Shown here piece by piece: positions 36,887-48,400 of a stretch of DNA of 64,000 bases; the stretch's first letter is position 1; each line of letters opens with the position of its first letter. This DNA comes from Arachis hypogaea (lineage: Eukaryota; Streptophyta; Magnoliopsida; Fabales; Fabaceae). The notes below the pieces were generated by a model. That model was given only the letters and a program-made list of their open reading frames with translations, searched no databases and was not told the origin of the DNA. The translations under genes and the position numbers were made by a program. The stretch spans positions 16,875,878 through 16,939,877 of the forward strand of contig NC_092054.1 in assembly GCF_003086295.3 (NCBI RefSeq), read 5' to 3'.

Positions 36887-37841
36887 GTGCAAGAAAATTA
36901 TTCTTGTATGCGCAAATTAGATATTAAAAACTTACTTTCTTAAATAGTATTCTAAAAGAAAATATAAGAAAATTATAATTACCTCTTTCAAATGATAATT
37001 CTGTGACAGTCATAATAGTTTTGTGAATTTTTTTTTTCAAGTAGTTGTGTATATGCAAATTAATTTTTTCTACAAAATATAGAAGGAAAATAAATGAATA
37101 AAGATTATAGTCGCATCCTACTTAATAACTGAAATTAAAATAAACTTAAAACAACCAATTTGGCTAAAGTGTGAAAACCGAAAGATGGAAAATGAGGAAT
37201 TGGGGTCTGATTCTAATGCTCAAATTGATGCTGAGACGACTTTAGATTCCTTGGAAAAAGTTGCGTGCTTGGAATTCTTTGCTTTCTTATAATTGAGGAA
37301 TAAAACTACTTATGCATTAAACAAGGAATATATAGACTGAAGAATAATTAGAAAAATTTTAGAAAATTCAAAAAGTTACAATTGAAAAGCAATACAAAAT
37401 ATATATCCTAACAATTGATTTAGAAAATTTGCATGTATCTGAGTGTAACTAGTGTCTATATTCCATTACTAATTAACAACAATGTTATTCATAATTTGAA
37501 ACGCGCAGCTTAAATCTTAACAACAATTCATTCCAAAGTCATCAAATCCGGCAGCGTTGTTCTGTATTGATTCTTGTTCCATAAAATTCAAAAACAAAGG
37601 GCAATATTAATTTATTTTTTCCATAAAACTCAAAAATAACAATTAGAGAAGAAAGGAGGAGGGAATTGATTTAGGCACATCTATAATTCTTGTATTCTTT
37701 AAAAATAAAAAGAAGAAAAAAAGGCAGGGTTTGAGTTCACACACAATGATGTAACAAGGGTTTGAGTTCACACACAATGACTGCCACAGAACTATAAAGA
37801 TTTGAACTGATGAATATATATAATTAATAAGACTAAGACTG

Positions 37842-37950
37842 GTGGTCTTGGAGCTAGTTCTGGACTATATTCACATTGCTCAGAACCACCATAACCATTA
37901 ACTCTTACTTCATTGCTCAATGCCAGCAGCAACACCAGTGCCACCTAAAA
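37842..37950 (-). pseudogene. Captured exon, possibly from a GH28 polygalacturonase-like gene
   Basis: After an AG at about 37951 the minus strand reads VALVLLLALSNEVRV, NGYGGSEQCEYSPELAPRP and then runs into AT-rich sequence. A hydrophobic stretch followed by a Cys and a PRP motif resembles the N terminus of plant probable polygalacturonases, where PRPHSV follows a signal peptide. The match is from memory and short, so identity is tentative. The frame stays open for more than 40 codons inside an otherwise non-coding part of the CACTA. Confidence 0.35.
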
Positions 37951-38599
37951 CAGTATATCACTTACAGATTCATTGAATTTCTCCTAGATTAAGAATTTTC
38001 TCCAATATGCAAACAACAAAATCAATTTTTAACCATATCACCAAATCAAATGTGTTGCATTAGCATCAATTTTTAACCAAAGATAAAAAATTAAAGTTAG
38101 ATGAAAAGAAATCCTCAGCGAAGATATAACAGCCAAAGGAAATATCATAACAAGGCTTCCCAGTTTAGGGGAACTATCAATTTTGATTACCCTTGTAGTA
38201 AGAATCTAAAATAGTTTTCTTTCATTTTCTAGAAAGCATTCTGCTTCACCTAAACACATATACTCAGGTTTAAGGGAGCTATTGAGCTTACCTTGGTAGC
38301 AAGAACTAAATAGTTTTTCTTCTTTTTACAAACAAAGATCCTGTCTAAAAACTTTTAAGGCTAGCAAATGGTTAAAATAACAGGTTATTTGAGATCTCAT
38401 TTTATTATTAACTTTGAAATCACGGTCTGATGTTCATGATAATCTCAATAATTTTTTTGTTTTGGGATTAAAGAGAAAATTAGACAGCAAAAGAGGAATA
38501 CAAAGGACAACAGATTCTCTTTATAAAAATGAGCAATCAGAAGAAAGGGTCACCTAAGAAGTAAACAGCAGAGAGCAAAAATCAAAGTTGAACAAGTGA

Positions 38600-38675
38600 A
38601 CATCAGATCTAGAAAAGCAAGAACCTTTTTAAGTCTTGCAACTTCTTCAAGGGTCTGTGAATTCACAATGGCAAA
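38600..38675 (-). pseudogene. Captured exon resembling U2 snRNP A' C-terminal region
   Basis: Directly after a good acceptor (TTGTGCTGTGTGCAG) the minus strand reads FAIVNSQTLEEVARLKK and then loses similarity. Plant U2A' proteins carry AIVNSQT(L/I)EEVARLE near their C terminus. The fragment begins exactly at a splice acceptor, as expected if genomic DNA with introns was copied into the element. Function in the element is unknown; it could be spliced into transposon transcripts. Confidence 0.55.
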
Positions 38676-38762
38676 CTGCACACAGCACAAAAGCAGTATA
38701 TTCACAATGTTTATAATTTATTTTTTAAGCAGTATATTCACAATGTTTATTACACAATGAAT

Positions 38763-39018
38763 GGAATGGGCCCTCCAATGTGGTTGTTGCTAAGATCACT
38801 GCACAAGAAACAGAAAGTTTAATTTTTAGTTCAAATAATTACACAATTGGTGCTTAAGAGGTACTAAACTCTCTCGATTAATCAAACAGAACAATGTTTA
38901 ACATGTCACTCATCAGTAAACACAATAATGAAATTGAAACAACACTTACATTTCTAAGATGGATGGAAAATTCAAATTCCTACCAAGCTCTCCACCTAAA
39001 TTCAGGCCATCAAGTCTT
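38763..39018 (-). pseudogene. Captured two-exon LRR fragment, STRUBBELIG-receptor-like
   Basis: Exon A (39018-38950) follows an AG acceptor and ends AAAT before GTAAGT; exon B (38798-about 38763) follows TTTCTTGTGCAG. Splicing joins a phase-2 codon to give FPSILEIDLSNNHIGGPIP, preceded by RLDGLNLGGELG. This is a textbook plant leucine-rich repeat, and the intron falls at the usual LRR intron phase. The wording GLNLGGELG and DLSNNHIGGPIP is like the STRUBBELIG-receptor family. Past GGPIP the frame meets a stop, so the rest of the gene was not captured. Confidence 0.65.
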
Positions 39019-39824
39019 CTGTCAACCCAAAATACAAGTTTTACTTAGCCTTATTGCACTTAATTAAGCTCTATCAATCAAACAACTAATGAAACATTGA
39101 AAATAATAACATTATCATTTCCAACCAATTATATAGAGCATGCAAACAATAACTCAATATTAACCAAAAATAGTTTAAAAAGAGGAGAACTTATCAGTAT
39201 CATTTGATAATTGATACCATACAATCACCCAAAATATTAAATATCCAACTTCAGATAAGGATGAATCTACAGTTTTACCACTTCAAAGCATTTGATATTC
39301 AGTAACCATCTACAGTTTAGGAGCATTATTTTCATTTAACTATTTTCTCAATAGAATTGCTGCTCGTCACTTTCAAAAGTTTCTTCCGAACCCTAAAAGT
39401 TGAAATCGGACAAAATGTCCAAAATATGTATTGCGATACCGTAAGAGGAGGAATGAACCTCTACACCGGTTTTGGTTTGGAAGTTGACAAAGGAATTCCT
39501 TTTCTGCGGAATGCAATCCCTAACGGCGGATCTGAATGGAAAGGAAGGAAAGGAGAGACTCGTCAAAAAGGAAGGAAAGGAGAGGAAAGGAAGCTGACCT
39601 GGATCGTCGTAGAGGAAGGCGTTGATGATTTTGGCAGAGAAGACACAGAGGACGACAAGGAGAGGAAGATGGAGGAGACGTCATCAGAGGAAATCGCCAC
39701 TGTAGGAGATTTCGTCGATGGAGATCGATGCCGGAGGAGATGTCACCGGAGAAGATCGTCGGAGAATGCAAGAGGATCGGAGATCGTCGCAGAGGCCATC
39801 CAGGAGAACAGCGTCACGGCGTAG

Positions 39825-40044
39825 TGTTTCAACGAAGTAAGGGTTTCTGAAATTAGGGATTGATAATTCTTGTTTTATACTTAGGTGATAATGGCAGTTC
39901 AAAACCGCGCTAATTATAAAAATCGCCACAAATCCAAAAATAAATTATGGCATCAATGAAAAATGTTAGAATATTCAAATGTTATGGCGGTTCTTTAAAA
40001 CCGCCATAATATAAATGCCATTTTAATCCCTTTTTTTTGTAGTG
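39825..40044. repeat. CACTA right-end subterminal region
   Basis: Words such as ATGGCGG, AAACCGCC and AAATCGCCAC recur on both strands up to the terminus TTTTTTTTGTAGTG, mirroring the left end. The 155-codon plus-strand frame at 39357-39824, just inward, is purine-rich and not convincing as a protein; it lies where the 5' leader of the minus-strand transposase should be. Confidence 0.7.
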
Positions 40045-41594
40045 TTTTATTTTCTCTTTATCCGACTACGTAATTAATTATGATCATTAGTTATATTATT
40101 TTTACGTATGCTTGGTAAGTCATTTTTTATTGTTTTAAGGAAAAATTTAAGACGTAATGCATCCAAAATTTTGGGTAAAATTATTAGTATTTGATATCAA
40201 CAATCTTAAAAAATAGGGTAATTCACACCATCAATTCACTTGAGGATCAAAATTATACCAATATTTTAAAGTGAATTAACTTATATGCATAGTCGTAAAA
40301 TAAATCTATGTAAGTTAAATCAACTAAATTTGATTTACGTTAATGTAAATTAAATAAATTTGATTCGATTTATTACTTTTGCAACATATACATGTAAATT
40401 GAATCTAGTTGATTCGATCATAGTTGTCAGAATCAAATCGGTGATCTAACCGATCAAGTTACTGATTCATTGATTTATTGGTTTAATTGATAAATTACTG
40501 GTTGAACCGATAGAACCGGTCCTACGTAAATAAAAAATAAAAAATAGTAAAAAATGAGTAAAGTGACAATTAGGTCTTTAAAGTTTTTGACTTCAGATTA
40601 ATTAGCTCTTGAAAAATAAAGTACCAATTTAGTTCTCCATGCACGATAGTAAAACGGTGGACACGTTATATCCCTCTATTAATTTATTATGTGAAATTTA
40701 ATAGTGATGTTTATATATCCCTATTAGTCCTAAGTCGAAATTTTCGAAGACCTACTACTTAACTCAATACTCTAAAAAAGTTTAAAATAAATATCTTTAC
40801 TAACATGTTAATATGTAAATGTAAATATTAAAATATTTAATACTTATTTTAATAATGGTATAAATTCTAAAGAATTATAAATTAAAAATGAGTATAAAAC
40901 TAAAATTAAATTAAATAAATATAAAATAATTCAGTTGTGTATGTATATAATATATATAATAATTAGCACATAAAATAGCAAAAGAACACAAGAGCCTGAT
41001 GGCATACCTTGTTGGAATGCAATAAGAGCACATGAGTTCAGGCTTTAACATAAATGTCAATAATAAAATATTCCTATTTGAATTCAAATAAACTTATGAA
41101 TGTAAAATAGAGCATTTTAAAAATCATCATTTGACACATTAATATCTAAAAAATCATTATCAGAATTTTTAATGTTTAAAAAATTAATATAAAATATAAT
41201 TCTTTAAAATAATATAAGAGCCAGAAATAACATATAGTTATACAATATATAATGACCAACTATATTTATATAATATATAATTAAAAAAAAATTAAAATAC
41301 TATATCAATTAAATTATCATTTAATTTGTGAAATTAAATATAGAATTATTAATTTGATGACGTTAATTCTAACTTAAACTTAAACTTTTCAGAGCATAAA
41401 ATCATTAAAGCATAAGTTTTAAAATTGGAGTAACGGTAGAATATATATGGAGAGAGGGCAAGGCAACCATCAGTGTTTTGAAAATGATAATAATACTTTT
41501 TATTAAGGACAATATTGAAAAATAAAATTAGATACCAAAATTTATGTTTTGCTATTATATATTATTATATATTATTAAGATTTAATTATTTTAT

Positions 41595-41892
41595 CGATTT
41601 CTATAGTTTTGCGAAATTTTTAATTAAATTCTTATATTTTTTTTCAATTGAGTTTCTATAACAAATCAGATTTTATAATTAAATCTCTACTAGAATTAAC
41701 AAAATAATCTGTTAAACAAAACAAATATGCCTAACACTTGACTGAATATTCTATTTTATTTAACGTAATATTTTGTTAATTCTAAATTTTTGTCACATTA
41801 GGAACTTAATTATACAATTTGATAAGGTATAGATATCCAATTAAAAAAAATATAGAAATATAATTAAAATTTGATAAAACAATAAGAACTGG
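41595..41892. mobile_element. Foldback-type MITE
   Basis: The left arm (41595-41658; ATTTTTAATTAAATTC, then ATATTTTTTTTCAATTG) pairs with the right arm (41832-41892; CAATTAAAAAAAATATAG, then AATATAATTAAAATTTGAT) over about 60 bp with scattered mismatches. No clear target duplication, so the superfamily is not assigned. Confidence 0.55.
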
Positions 41893-42230
41893 CGGAATAA
41901 TTAAACTTATTATTAAAATATGAATATGATTAAACATTTATATTTAAAGTATAAATAAAAATATAAAAATACAGTGATAATTAATTTTTAGTGTTAATTG
42001 AAAATCGATTATACTATTGTGAAAATATTTAATTATTCTAATAAAATCTTACTAATAATTAGGAGTTTAATTTTGATGCACTAACAGTGTAAAACGGTTT
42101 ACATAACCATATAATAATCACATCTATTATTTTGGATAACCATTTCTAGCACTTCTCTTAGTCATCCTTTTCCCTTATGACTTATGAGGTCTCTTTTTCA
42201 TAAAACGATTCAATGTTATTGTCTATGTCA

Positions 42231-42394
42231 GGGACACAAAAAGAGGTGCTATCATTTCATTATTGATTGCAGTGTATTTGGCTTACCAGCATTTTTCAAA
42301 AACAAGTTTACAGAAATCACTTGATCAAGGTTCAATTGTTGCCACCATAGCTGTTGTTTGTATCACTATTATATCTTTGTTGTTTCTGATTTGA
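42231..42394 (+). pseudogene. Exon-like fragment encoding two membrane segments
   Basis: After TCTATGTCAG the plus strand is open as RDTKRGAIISLLIAVYLAYQ, a short polar loop (QHFSKTSLQKSLDQGS), then IVATIAVVCITIISLLFLI and a TGA. Two hydrophobic segments of about 18 residues end the protein. The splice acceptor and clean reading suggest the last exon of a host gene, moved or abandoned here. I cannot name the family. Confidence 0.35.
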
Positions 42395-42511
42395 GTTGCT
42401 TTAGAATGTAGACTCATAATATGTTATACATAATAATGCCTAACTGTGGTGATCATTGTGTAATATATCATATTTGAATTTTGTACTTTTTTCACTAATT
42501 ATTATTGATTC

Positions 42512-42968
42512 TATTCCGTTCGAGTCAACCGAGGTATGTGTCTCCGACGAGGTTGCTTAGCTCCTGGTAGAGTTATATGTTGTCTAAGAGGTAGTTTCCA
42601 AAAATGACCTCGGCGCGATGAAACACGGCGGCGGGAGCACCTGCAAAAAGCACTCCGACGCTCAAGTAAGTATATAAAGTATGAGAGATGAGAATAATAA
42701 ATTAGAATGGATTCTGTCACCTGTCTTTCTGGGTTATTTGGGATTGGTTTTATAGAAGGGTGAGGTGGTGTCCGTTGCTTTAGTTGTTCCGATATTAGTG
42801 GTTTGAGGGAGTGAGTTTCGTTGTAGTTGGTAACGGTCAATGGATAGTCTCTGACTTGCACGTGTGTTTTAGTCAAGTAGCTCGTTTCTGTTTTGATTAT
42901 CTGTTTCCGTGATTTATGGTCGGTTACTGATGTTGATAAGAAATCCGAGCTTATCGGGGTACACGTCA
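42512..42968 (-). repeat. Gypsy 3' LTR (element on minus strand)
   Basis: The 457-bp LTR begins TATTCCGTTCG and ends TACACGTCA in plus-strand reading. The other copy begins TGTTCC, so the first dinucleotide has mutated from TG to TA. Inward lies TAACCCCCAAGG, which on the minus strand gives a weak purine-rich tract. Confidence 0.92.
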
Positions 42969-43327
42969 TAACCCCCAAGGTCGGCTGGCATTGTGTGCAA
43001 ATGGTAGGCGAGCTTATTTTGTCTTTTCGTTCGTGGTTTTTTATCCAAATGATATTTAGAAGAATTTTGGGTGACCTTTGAAGACCATCGTTTCTTCTCT
43101 TGCAAAACGTGCCCGCTTTTAATGCGTTCCCTTGCCGTTTGGGTTTTCCATGTCTTTTAGTGGATGAGATTTAAGTTACCCACTAAGTTAGTGGGCTTGC
43201 AATAATTTTTCATTGTTTCGGGAACTGCTGTTTCAAATTCTTCCTAGTAGCTGACTCTTGCTATGACTTCCAAAGGTTTGTCCTTTTCTCTGTAATTTCT
43301 TTTTCTTTCACTGTTCTTTCTTCTGAA

Positions 43328-45115
43328 ATGGCGAGAGATAAAGAGAAGGTTGTGGAAGATGACAAGGCCAATCCGTATTATTGGGTGCATGATGACGTGA
43401 GGACCCGTTCCTCCTCATTTGTTAATTCTGACTCTATGGGTGAGATTCGGGGTTTGAATGTCGTGAAGAGAGGGTCGAATGTTGTTGTTGAGTTCCTCCC
43501 ATGCTCTAGTGAGGATAGGGTTTGTGAAAGGAGGGGAGATTGGCAATATTTTTACTTTTATACTCTTTGCCTTGTTGAACTTCATGTAAAGTTTCCATTT
43601 TTGGCATTTGAATGCGACGTATTGACCCAGTTAAATTGCGCGCCTTCACAGTTGCATCCCAATTCGTGGGCTTTCCTGCGTGCCTTCCAGTGTTTAATGA
43701 GCTTTCTCTCTGTTCCCTGCTCTCTTGCTGTATTTTTTTCTTTGTTTCAAGCGAAAGGGGTAAGAAAGGGGTTGTGGGTATGTTTGAGTAGTTACCCTGG
43801 TCGTTCTCTCTTTCTTCTTTATAAGTCTTCCTTCAAAAACTTCAAATCCTTGTTTGTTAAAGTGAGAACAGCAGAGTCCGAATATCCTTTTTATCTTGAT
43901 GATGAATTGATAGAGAGGTTCCCCCTGTACTGGTGCTCGGAACCCTGTCAGATACTTGAGGCTGTGGAGCGAAGTGAGGAAGAAGAGCGTTTGTTGGACT
44001 TTTTGGTAGAGAGTTTTGCTGGTGGGGAGTGTCTGTCTATTCCTGATCTTCTTCACTATCATGACTCTGGTGATATGGAGGGTTTGAGAACGTATTTAGG
44101 TACTTTCTTGAATGTTCTGTGTTTGTTTTTCGTATGTTTCATTTATTCTGATCTTTTTGTTTCTGTGCAGGTGGGCGAGTTCCTCTTCTTGATCCGTCAC
44201 GTCTTCAGTCTTTTCTGAAGAAGAAGAAGGAGAAGCTTACTGATGCCTCTGCGGCCGTGAATGAAGTGGGTGGCGATGCTGCTCAATCTGCGGCTCAAGC
44301 GGCGTCTTCTATCAAAAGGAAAAGGGATGATGCTGAAAACTCTGTGGAGGTGATCTCGGAGGAGACCAGGGAGGTTGCTGGAGGTGGTAGGGTTGCTTTT
44401 GATCGGCAAAAGAAACTTCATAGTTTCATCCCTGGTTCTGGTTCGCATTCTCTGTGGAGTGACCAATTTGACTTTGCTGATCTTTCTGATAAAGTGTCTC
44501 AATATCCTGGTGACATGTTGATGACTCGTCGTATTAGTGTGGAATCTCTTGGTAAATTTGTTCAGGTAATGTTTGCTATGGTCCGAACTTTTTTATAGCT
44601 TTTTGGTTTGTCTTTTGATTTTTATTTTTTATTTCAAATTTGCCTAGATTGTTGCTTCTCGCCTAATGTGTGTTGGTCGTACCACCGAATTCATCGGCGC
44701 TGAGCAGCAGGCGGCTGTGAACAAGGTTGCTGATCTGGAGAAGTCGTACACCATGAAGATTGCTAATTTGGAGAGGGCCGCTAAGGAAAAGGAAGATGTT
44801 GTTATAAGTGCTGTGGCCAAGGCAAAGGAGTTTGAGGAGGAGGTTACTCGCTTAAGAGATCAGATTCGTCTTCTGCAAACCAAAGTTAAGGAGGGTGATG
44901 TGGCTAAAGGTCGTCTTACTTCCCGTGTCCATGAGCTGGAGGAGAATGGTATGGAGATGTTTTCTTATGGATTTGAACGAGCTGTAAGTCAGATCGCTGT
45001 ATTGGCACCAGATTTTGACAGTGATCAGCTTGATATGACTAAGATAGTAGTTGGTGGGAAGTTGGTTGTAGATGGTACTGTGGAGGAGCATGATGAAAAC
45101 GCTCCTCCCTCTTAG
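43328..45115 (+). CDS. Antisense three-exon gene of the Tat Gypsy element (gypsy-type transposon protein)
   Basis: The gene lies between pol and the 3' LTR, on the strand opposite to gag-pol. Exons 43328-44099, 44171-44565 and 44648-45115 join through GT-AG introns of 71 and 82 bp with the frame preserved (phase 1, then phase 0) to a 544-residue protein without any stop. The first 250 residues (LDDELIERFPLYWC and the preceding LHPNSWAFLRAFQCL) resemble the 'putative gypsy-type transposon' domain seen in plant Tat elements. A Lys/Ala-rich linker follows, then a coiled coil at about residues 400-490 (LEKSYTMKIANLERAAKEKE, LRDQIRLLQTKVKEGD). Function is unknown. Intact open exons beside a damaged pol suggest the copy is young. 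The stop lies 330 bp from the convergent pol stop. Confidence 0.8.
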
Positions 45116-45445
45116 TTTGTTTATGTTTTGGATATGTATCATTGACTGTTTTCTTTTGTTTGACCGAGGTTTGGTCTTCTTGTTTCGTTTGCTATTTTGA
45201 ACTTGTTTTGCTCTGGCCGAGGTTAGGCCAAGTTAATGTTATCACTTTCTTGTGATTTTGTATACGTAATTCCCTTTTGTATTTTGTTCGTTAGGCTTAG
45301 ATTCACTTGATAGAAACAATTTCGATAATTTGGATATATTGGGCGTCCGGCCTCGTTAAAACCCTTCCTTAGGCAAAACCCTTTTTGTTTTGGGAGAAAA
45401 GCTCTAAGGGGGAAAAAGAGTGCCTTCATCCGCTAATTGTACAAT

Positions 45446-48400
45446 TTATGACCTATACATTTTCAACGAGAAAACATTCCAGTTCCCTGACACTAGGTTG
45501 CCCTGTAGTGTCTGGAGTTGATAAGCCCCCATTTCGAGTACTTTTGCTATTCGGAAAGGTCCCTCCCAGTTTGCGGCGAGCTTGCCATGTGAAGGAGGTC
45601 GTCTTGCATCTTCAGTTCGCTTGAGGACAAGGTCGTCTTCTGAGAAAGTTCTCGGGACGACTTTGCTATTGTGTCTTCTTGCGGCCAATTGTTTCATGGC
45701 TCTTTGTTTGATTGCTGCGATATCCCTGTCTTCTTCGACGAGGTCAAGCTCGGCGCTTCTTATAAGAGTGTTGTTTTGTTCGTCATATAGTTCGGATCTG
45801 ATTGTGGGTGTTCCGACCTCTACTGGAATTAGTGCCTCTGACCCGTATACCAGCTTGAAAGGTGTTTCGCCTGTGGTTGTTTGTATTGTTGTATTGTAGC
45901 TCCATAATACCTCTGGGATTAGCTCGGCCCATTCACCCTTCACATTGTCAAGTTTTCTCTTTATTGCCTGCAATATAACTCGGTTAGCAGCTTCGGCCTG
46001 CCCATTGGTTTGCGGGTGTTCGACCGAGCTAAAATAGTGCTGTATATTAAAATTGTTCAAAAATGAGCCGAGTTTATTATCGGTAAATTGCCTACCATTA
46101 TCTGATATTATTTCCTTTGGTATTTCAAATCGGCATATTATGTTTTTCCATATAAAAGATCTTACTTTTTCGGCTGTTATCTTTGCTAAAGGTTGTGCTT
46201 CTATCCATTTTGAGAAGTAGTCAATTGACACTAAAAGAAATTTTACCTGACCTGGTGCTACTAGAAATGGGCCGAGGATATCAAGTCCCCATCTTTGAAA
46301 AGGCCAGCTTACCTCCATGCTGTGCAATAGTTCGGCTGGCTTTGTAGAAATGGCTTCATGCTTTTGGCATCTGTCGCATGTCTTGACTTTTGCTATGCAA
46401 TCTCTTTTCATGGTCGGCCAAAAGTATCCTGTTCGGATGATTTTTGCGGCTAGGGCTCTTCCTCCGATGTGGTTTCCACATACGCCCTCATGTACTTCGT
46501 CCATTACCTCTCTCGCCTCCTCGGTGTTCAGGCATTTTAGCAATGGTTGTGAGATGCCGCGCTTGTACAGTTCCCCCGCCACACTTGTATATAGACTTGC
46601 TCTTCGTCTGAAGTGTTGTGGATTAAGCTCGTTTTTAGGCACGGTACCTGTATTGATGTACTCAAGAAAAGGTGTTCTCCATTCATGGAGATGGTTAATG
46701 TTTGTTATAGATATAAGTTCAATGCTGGGTTTTTTAAGTGTCAGCTGTGTTAGTGCTGATGTTTGTGTGTCTGCCCTAGTGGCAACAAGTTTAGATAATA
46801 CGTCGGCTCTAATGTTCTTTTCCCTATGCACATGTAAAATGGTGAATGAACTAAACTTCGAAATAAGATCCTTTGCTATCAGCCAGTATCGCTTTAGCAA
46901 GGGATCTTTTACCTGATATTCCCCTCGGATTTGTTGTACTACCAAGAGGGAATCACAATGTGCTGTCAGGCTTTGTATCTGGAGGTTGAGGGCGAGCTTG
47001 AGTCCGGCTATGAGGGCTTCATATTCGGCCTGGTTGTTGCTTGCTGGGAAGTGGAACTGTAGCGACTGCTCGGCCACTACGTTTTCTCCTTCTTTCAGAA
47101 TTACTCCGGCTCCGCTTCCTCCTCGGCTGGATGCTCCATCTACATGTAACTCCCAGTACTTGCTGTGTTCAGCCGAGGTTAGTTCTGATAAGAAGTCGGC
47201 TAGGATTTGTGCTTTTAGTGCCGATCTTGGTTGAAACTGGATATCGAATTCTGAGAGCTCTATGGACCATTTGGTCAGTCGTCCAGCTAATTCCGGCTTT
47301 GTTAGTATTTGTCGTAATGGTTGGTTTGTTCGTACTATTATTGTGTGGCTTTGAAAGTAATGTCTAAGTCTTCTCGCCGTCGTTACAAGCGCTAAAGCTA
47401 GCTGTTCTATTTTTGGGTACCTTTGTTCTGTTGGCTGCATGACTCTACTGACGAAGTATACTAGTTGTTGTGCTTTTCCTGATTCGATCACTAAAGCCGA
47501 GCTTATAGAGTGCTTGGAAACAGATAGGTATAAGTATAAGGGCTTGCCGATTTCATGTCTTTGCAGTACTGGAGGTGATGATAAAATAACTTTGAGCTCA
47601 GTGAATGCTTTTTCACATTCTTCCGTCCATAGAAACTTCTTGTTCTTTGTTATTGTCTGGAAGAAATGATATGATCGGCTTGATGCTGATGGTAGGAACC
47701 GAGATAGTGCTGCTACTTTTCCTGCTAGCTGTTGTACTTCTTTTACTGTTTTGGGGCTCGCCATGTTGAGTATGGCCTCACATTTTTCCGGGTTTGCCTC
47801 TATTCCTCGCGATGTTAGCATGAATCCGAGGAATTGCCTCCTCGTACCCCAAAAGCACATTTTTCTGGGTTGAGCCTCATTCTGTATGCTCGGACTTGCT
47901 CAAATATCTCTTTAAGATCATCGCAATGTGATTTCTCATGAGTGGTCTTGGCGACCATATCATCCACATAGATTTCCATGTTCCGACCTATCTGATGATG
48001 GAACACATTGTCCATTAGTCTCTGGTATGTCGCACCTGCATTCTTTAGGCCAAATGGCATTACTCTATAACAAAAATTTCCGTGTTCGGTTATAAATGCG
48101 GTTTTACTTTGGTCTTCTGGATGCATGAGTATCTGGTTGTAACCAGAGTATGCATCCATGAAGCTCAAACTTTTGAAACCTGATGCACTGTCTACGAGTT
48201 TATCGATGCATGGTAGAGGATAAACATCCTTAGGGCATGCTTTATTTAAATCTGTGAAATCGACGCACATGCGCCATTTACCTGAGTTTTTCCTTACCAT
48301 TACCACGTTCGAGAGCCATGTAGTGAATCTAATTTCTTTAATGAAGTTGGCTTTGAGGAGCTTTTCGGTTTCTTCCAGTGCTGCCTTTGATTTATCTGCT

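Larger units (their letters stand above)
31935..40044 (-). mobile_element. CACTA (En/Spm) transposon with captured gene fragments
   Basis: The left end CACTACAAAAAAGG and the right end CCCTTTTTTTTGTAGTG form the terminal inverted repeat that names the superfamily. Both ends carry subterminal repeats built from AAAATGGCGG and AACCGCC. A TNP2-type transposase with C-terminal DUF4218 is coded on the minus strand. The flanking trinucleotides TTC and TTT differ at one base, so the 3-bp target duplication is imperfect. A hAT element is nested at 32160-32818, leaving about 7.4 kb of CACTA sequence. Three host-gene fragments lie between the right end and the transposase. Confidence 0.9.
40045..42506. 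other. AT-rich spacer with repeat relics
   Basis: No intact gene. At 40428-40520 there is a one-sided hAT-like end (TAGTTGTCAGAATC, then GAACCGATAGAACCGGTCC words). At 42059-42130 there is one arm of the MITE family at 51997-52180. A foldback element and an exon-like fragment are listed separately. Confidence 0.45.

Noticed and set aside
39357..39824. 155-codon plus-strand frame in the CACTA
   Set aside because: Gly/Glu/Lys/Arg-rich translation of purine-rich DNA on the strand opposite to the transposase; no domain.
42511..42978. Minus-strand frame of 155 codons, repeated at 50603-51097
   Set aside because: Both copies are simply the Gypsy LTR read through; the similarity is LTR identity, not gene duplication.
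46317..47367. Long plus-strand open frames (199 and 108 codons)
   Set aside because: They lie opposite the intact Gypsy integrase and RNase H frame, have no family signature, and are shadows of the coding strand.
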